NCBI RefSeq assembly: GCF_030733385.1 | Contig: NZ_JASHJC010000016.1 | Span: 28,973 to 92,972 of the forward strand | Direction of reading: 5' to 3' | DNA length: 64,000 bases | DNA from: Roseovarius sp. MMSF_3359 | Lineage (GTDB): Bacteria > Pseudomonadota > Alphaproteobacteria > Rhodobacterales > Rhodobacteraceae | Shown here: piece by piece, positions 63,001 through 64,000 of the stretch | How positions within the stretch are numbered: position 1 is the first letter of the stretch | Layout of the letters: each line of letters opens with the position of its first letter | The notes under the pieces: model-generated | What the model was told of the DNA's origin: nothing | What the model saw: only the letters and a program-made list of their open reading frames with translations | Database searches by the model: none | Position numbers and translations under genes: made by a program

Positions 63001-63287
63001 GATGATGACCAGACGGCGGATGTGTTTGGCGCAGGCCGGGACGAGATCCTGACCGTCTTGGTTCATGCAAAGCCCAGTGCCGAAATCGCAACGCCGGTGT
63101 GCCGCGAATGCTGCGGGTTTGTGATGTAGCCTTTATCACACGCTGGCCGGAAGCGCCGAATGTCTTAGGCAGGCGGACGGTGCGGTAAGCGGGTCGTAAA
63201 CGAACCCATGGATAGGTGTCGGGCGATGATCGGGGGTGTCTTGGCCGTCTGGCCCCGTGGCATCCGTTTCAGAGCACCGGGGGCATC
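63001..63287. other. Intergenic stretch after the kinase gene
   Basis: A 287-bp region with no credible coding frame. TGTGAT (63120-63125) and ATCACA (63135-63140) form a 6-bp inverted repeat with a 9-nt spacer. Its spacing does not fit CRP or FNR consensus, and no gene start lies at a normal operator distance. Confidence 0.3.
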
Positions 63288-63485
63288 ATGGAAAAGAAGA
63301 CCTTCAAACGCGAGATCGCCCTGGGGCTGGCCATCTTCCTGTGTTTCATCGCCTGGAAAGCCGCCGAGGCGGAACCGGTGGAAACGCTGAAGGTCATCAT
63401 CTGGCCAATCATGCTTTTCGTCGGCGCGGCCTTCGGGATGCAATGGGCCAGCAAGCAAACCGGCCTGACGACCCGCAAGACCTGA
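63288..63485 (+). CDS. Small membrane protein, 65 residues
   Basis: A short protein with two hydrophobic helices (ALGLAIFLCFIAW and VIIWPIMLFVGAAFGMQWA) and charged ends (MEKKTFKREI and TTRKT). The ATG at 63288 was chosen over an in-frame start at 63216 that would add an unlikely basic stretch. Small proteins of this shape occur in Rhodobacterales, some in phage-related contexts, but no phage gene is near. Function unknown. Confidence 0.6.
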   Translation: MEKKTFKREIALGLAIFLCFIAWKAAEAEPVETLKVIIWPIMLFVGAAFGMQWASKQTGLTTRKT

Positions 63486-63526
63486 AAAGCCAGCAGCCTC
63501 ACGATCGGAACCGCTCTCCCGCCGCA

Positions 63527-64000
63527 TCATCTAGGCCATGGTAGGGAGTATGTTTTGACGTTTGTGAAGAACTTCATGGCTTCTGTGACGCCTTCTTTGA
63601 CGGCGTTTCCGGAGTCTTTGATGCCGCCGAAGGGGGAGGTTTCGATGCGGTAGCCGGGTTGTTCCCAGATGTTGCAGGTGCCCACGTCGAGGCCGTTGAT
63701 GAAGGCAATGGCGCGGGTGAGGTCATTGGTGCAGACGCCGGAACTCAGGCCGAACTGGGTGCCGTTGGAGATGCGCATGACCTCTTCGTCGTCGTCCGGC
63801 ACGCGCACGATGGGCACGATGGGGCCGAAGGTTTCTTCCATCACCAACTCGCTCGAATGGGGTACCTTGTCGACCACGATGGGCGGCAGGAGCGCGCCTT
63901 GCCGGCCGGGGTGATAGAGAATCTCGGCGCCCTCTTTCTCGGCCTGGTAGACGCGGTTTTCGAACACTTCCGCCGCCTGCGCGTGGATCACGCAGCCGAG
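63527..64000 (-). CDS. Aldehyde dehydrogenase family protein, C-terminal part
   Basis: About 157 residues of the C-terminal end of an aldehyde dehydrogenase; the frame runs off the right edge. Visible are the ALDH blocks [13 protein letters not shown] and the C-terminal [13 protein letters not shown]. The catalytic Cys lies outside the window. Homologues with a similar end include phosphonoacetaldehyde and succinate-semialdehyde dehydrogenases, so the substrate is open. Confidence 0.88.
   Translation of the reverse strand, partial: LGCVIHAQAAEVFENRVYQAEKEGAEILYHPGRQGALLPPIVVDKVPHSSELVMEETFGPIVPIVRVPDDDEEVMRISNGTQFGLSSGVCTNDLTRAIAFINGLDVGTCNIWEQPGYRIETSPFGGIKDSGNAVKEGVTEAMKFFTNVKTYSLPWPR

Noticed and set aside
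63120..63140. TGTGAT-N9-ATCACA as a CRP site
   Set aside because: The half-sites are separated by too many bases for CRP (N6 expected) and no gene start is at a suitable distance.

Overview
The window looks like chromosomal DNA of a marine-type alphaproteobacterium, most likely Rhodobacterales (Roseobacter/Rhodobacter group). The grounds are high GC, a short-form 5-aminolevulinate synthase HemA with an FNR-like site, a DksA with a reduced zinc finger, the order rpmF-plsX-fabH-ihfA-MerR, the order argS-SPOR-nagZ-scpA-scpB, a double-length dCTP deaminase, and an MttB-family methyltransferase without a visible amber codon. This placement comes from gene families and gene order, not from a database search.

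Layout. 1-4.4 kb: MttB fragment, two small Rhodobacterales families (DUF6477-like, DUF6456-like), a VIT/CCC1 transporter and lipoyl synthase. 4.4-9.6 kb: an envelope block with a divergent DUF882 protein and YcbB-type L,D-transpeptidase, then lpxD with a private acyl carrier protein and ketosynthase. 9.6-16.6 kb: a frameshifted haloacetate-dehalogenase-like hydrolase, an unknown membrane protein, an M20 peptidase, hemA, rodZ-like and ispG. 16.7-27.5 kb: DsbA-like and M48 periplasmic proteins, an aminotransferase, AmiC-like amidase, PBP1A, prfB, an amidase and a DUF2189 membrane protein. 27.5-31.2 kb: a minus-strand operon of MoxR ATPase, DUF2927 lipoprotein, 56-aa membrane protein and CoxE-like VWA protein. 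31.3-33.9 kb: dksA, an FAD monooxygenase and xthA.

33.9-36.8 kb is the most unusual part. After a 341-bp AT-rich regulatory region comes a gene for a 169-aa protein carrying eight perfect copies of the pentapeptide FTSSM on a 21-residue period and ending exactly in FTSSM. It is followed by a 358-aa helical protein I cannot assign, and by a DMT/EamA exporter translationally coupled to it. The layout (short leader, repeated invariant core, unknown protein, transporter) is that of a possible multi-core modified-peptide system, but no known RiPP maturation enzyme is visible next to it, so the function is a hypothesis.

36.8-46 kb: ErpA-like carrier, dGTPase, a CPA-type antiporter, argS, SPOR protein, nagZ, scpAB and two small proteins. 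46.2-53.1 kb: dCTP deaminase, tRNA-Pro, MerR regulator, ihfA, fabH, plsX, rpmF, YceD/DUF177, bamE and an OlsB-like acyltransferase. 53.1-64 kb: ABC-F ATPase, an SDR/AbrB/DMT minus-strand set next to a divergent LysR gene, a solitary peptide-type binding protein, tRNA-Asn, an MBL hydrolase, an EnvZ-like kinase without a visible partner, a 65-aa membrane protein and the C-terminal end of an aldehyde dehydrogenase. I see no rRNA, CRISPR array, prophage or insertion sequence.
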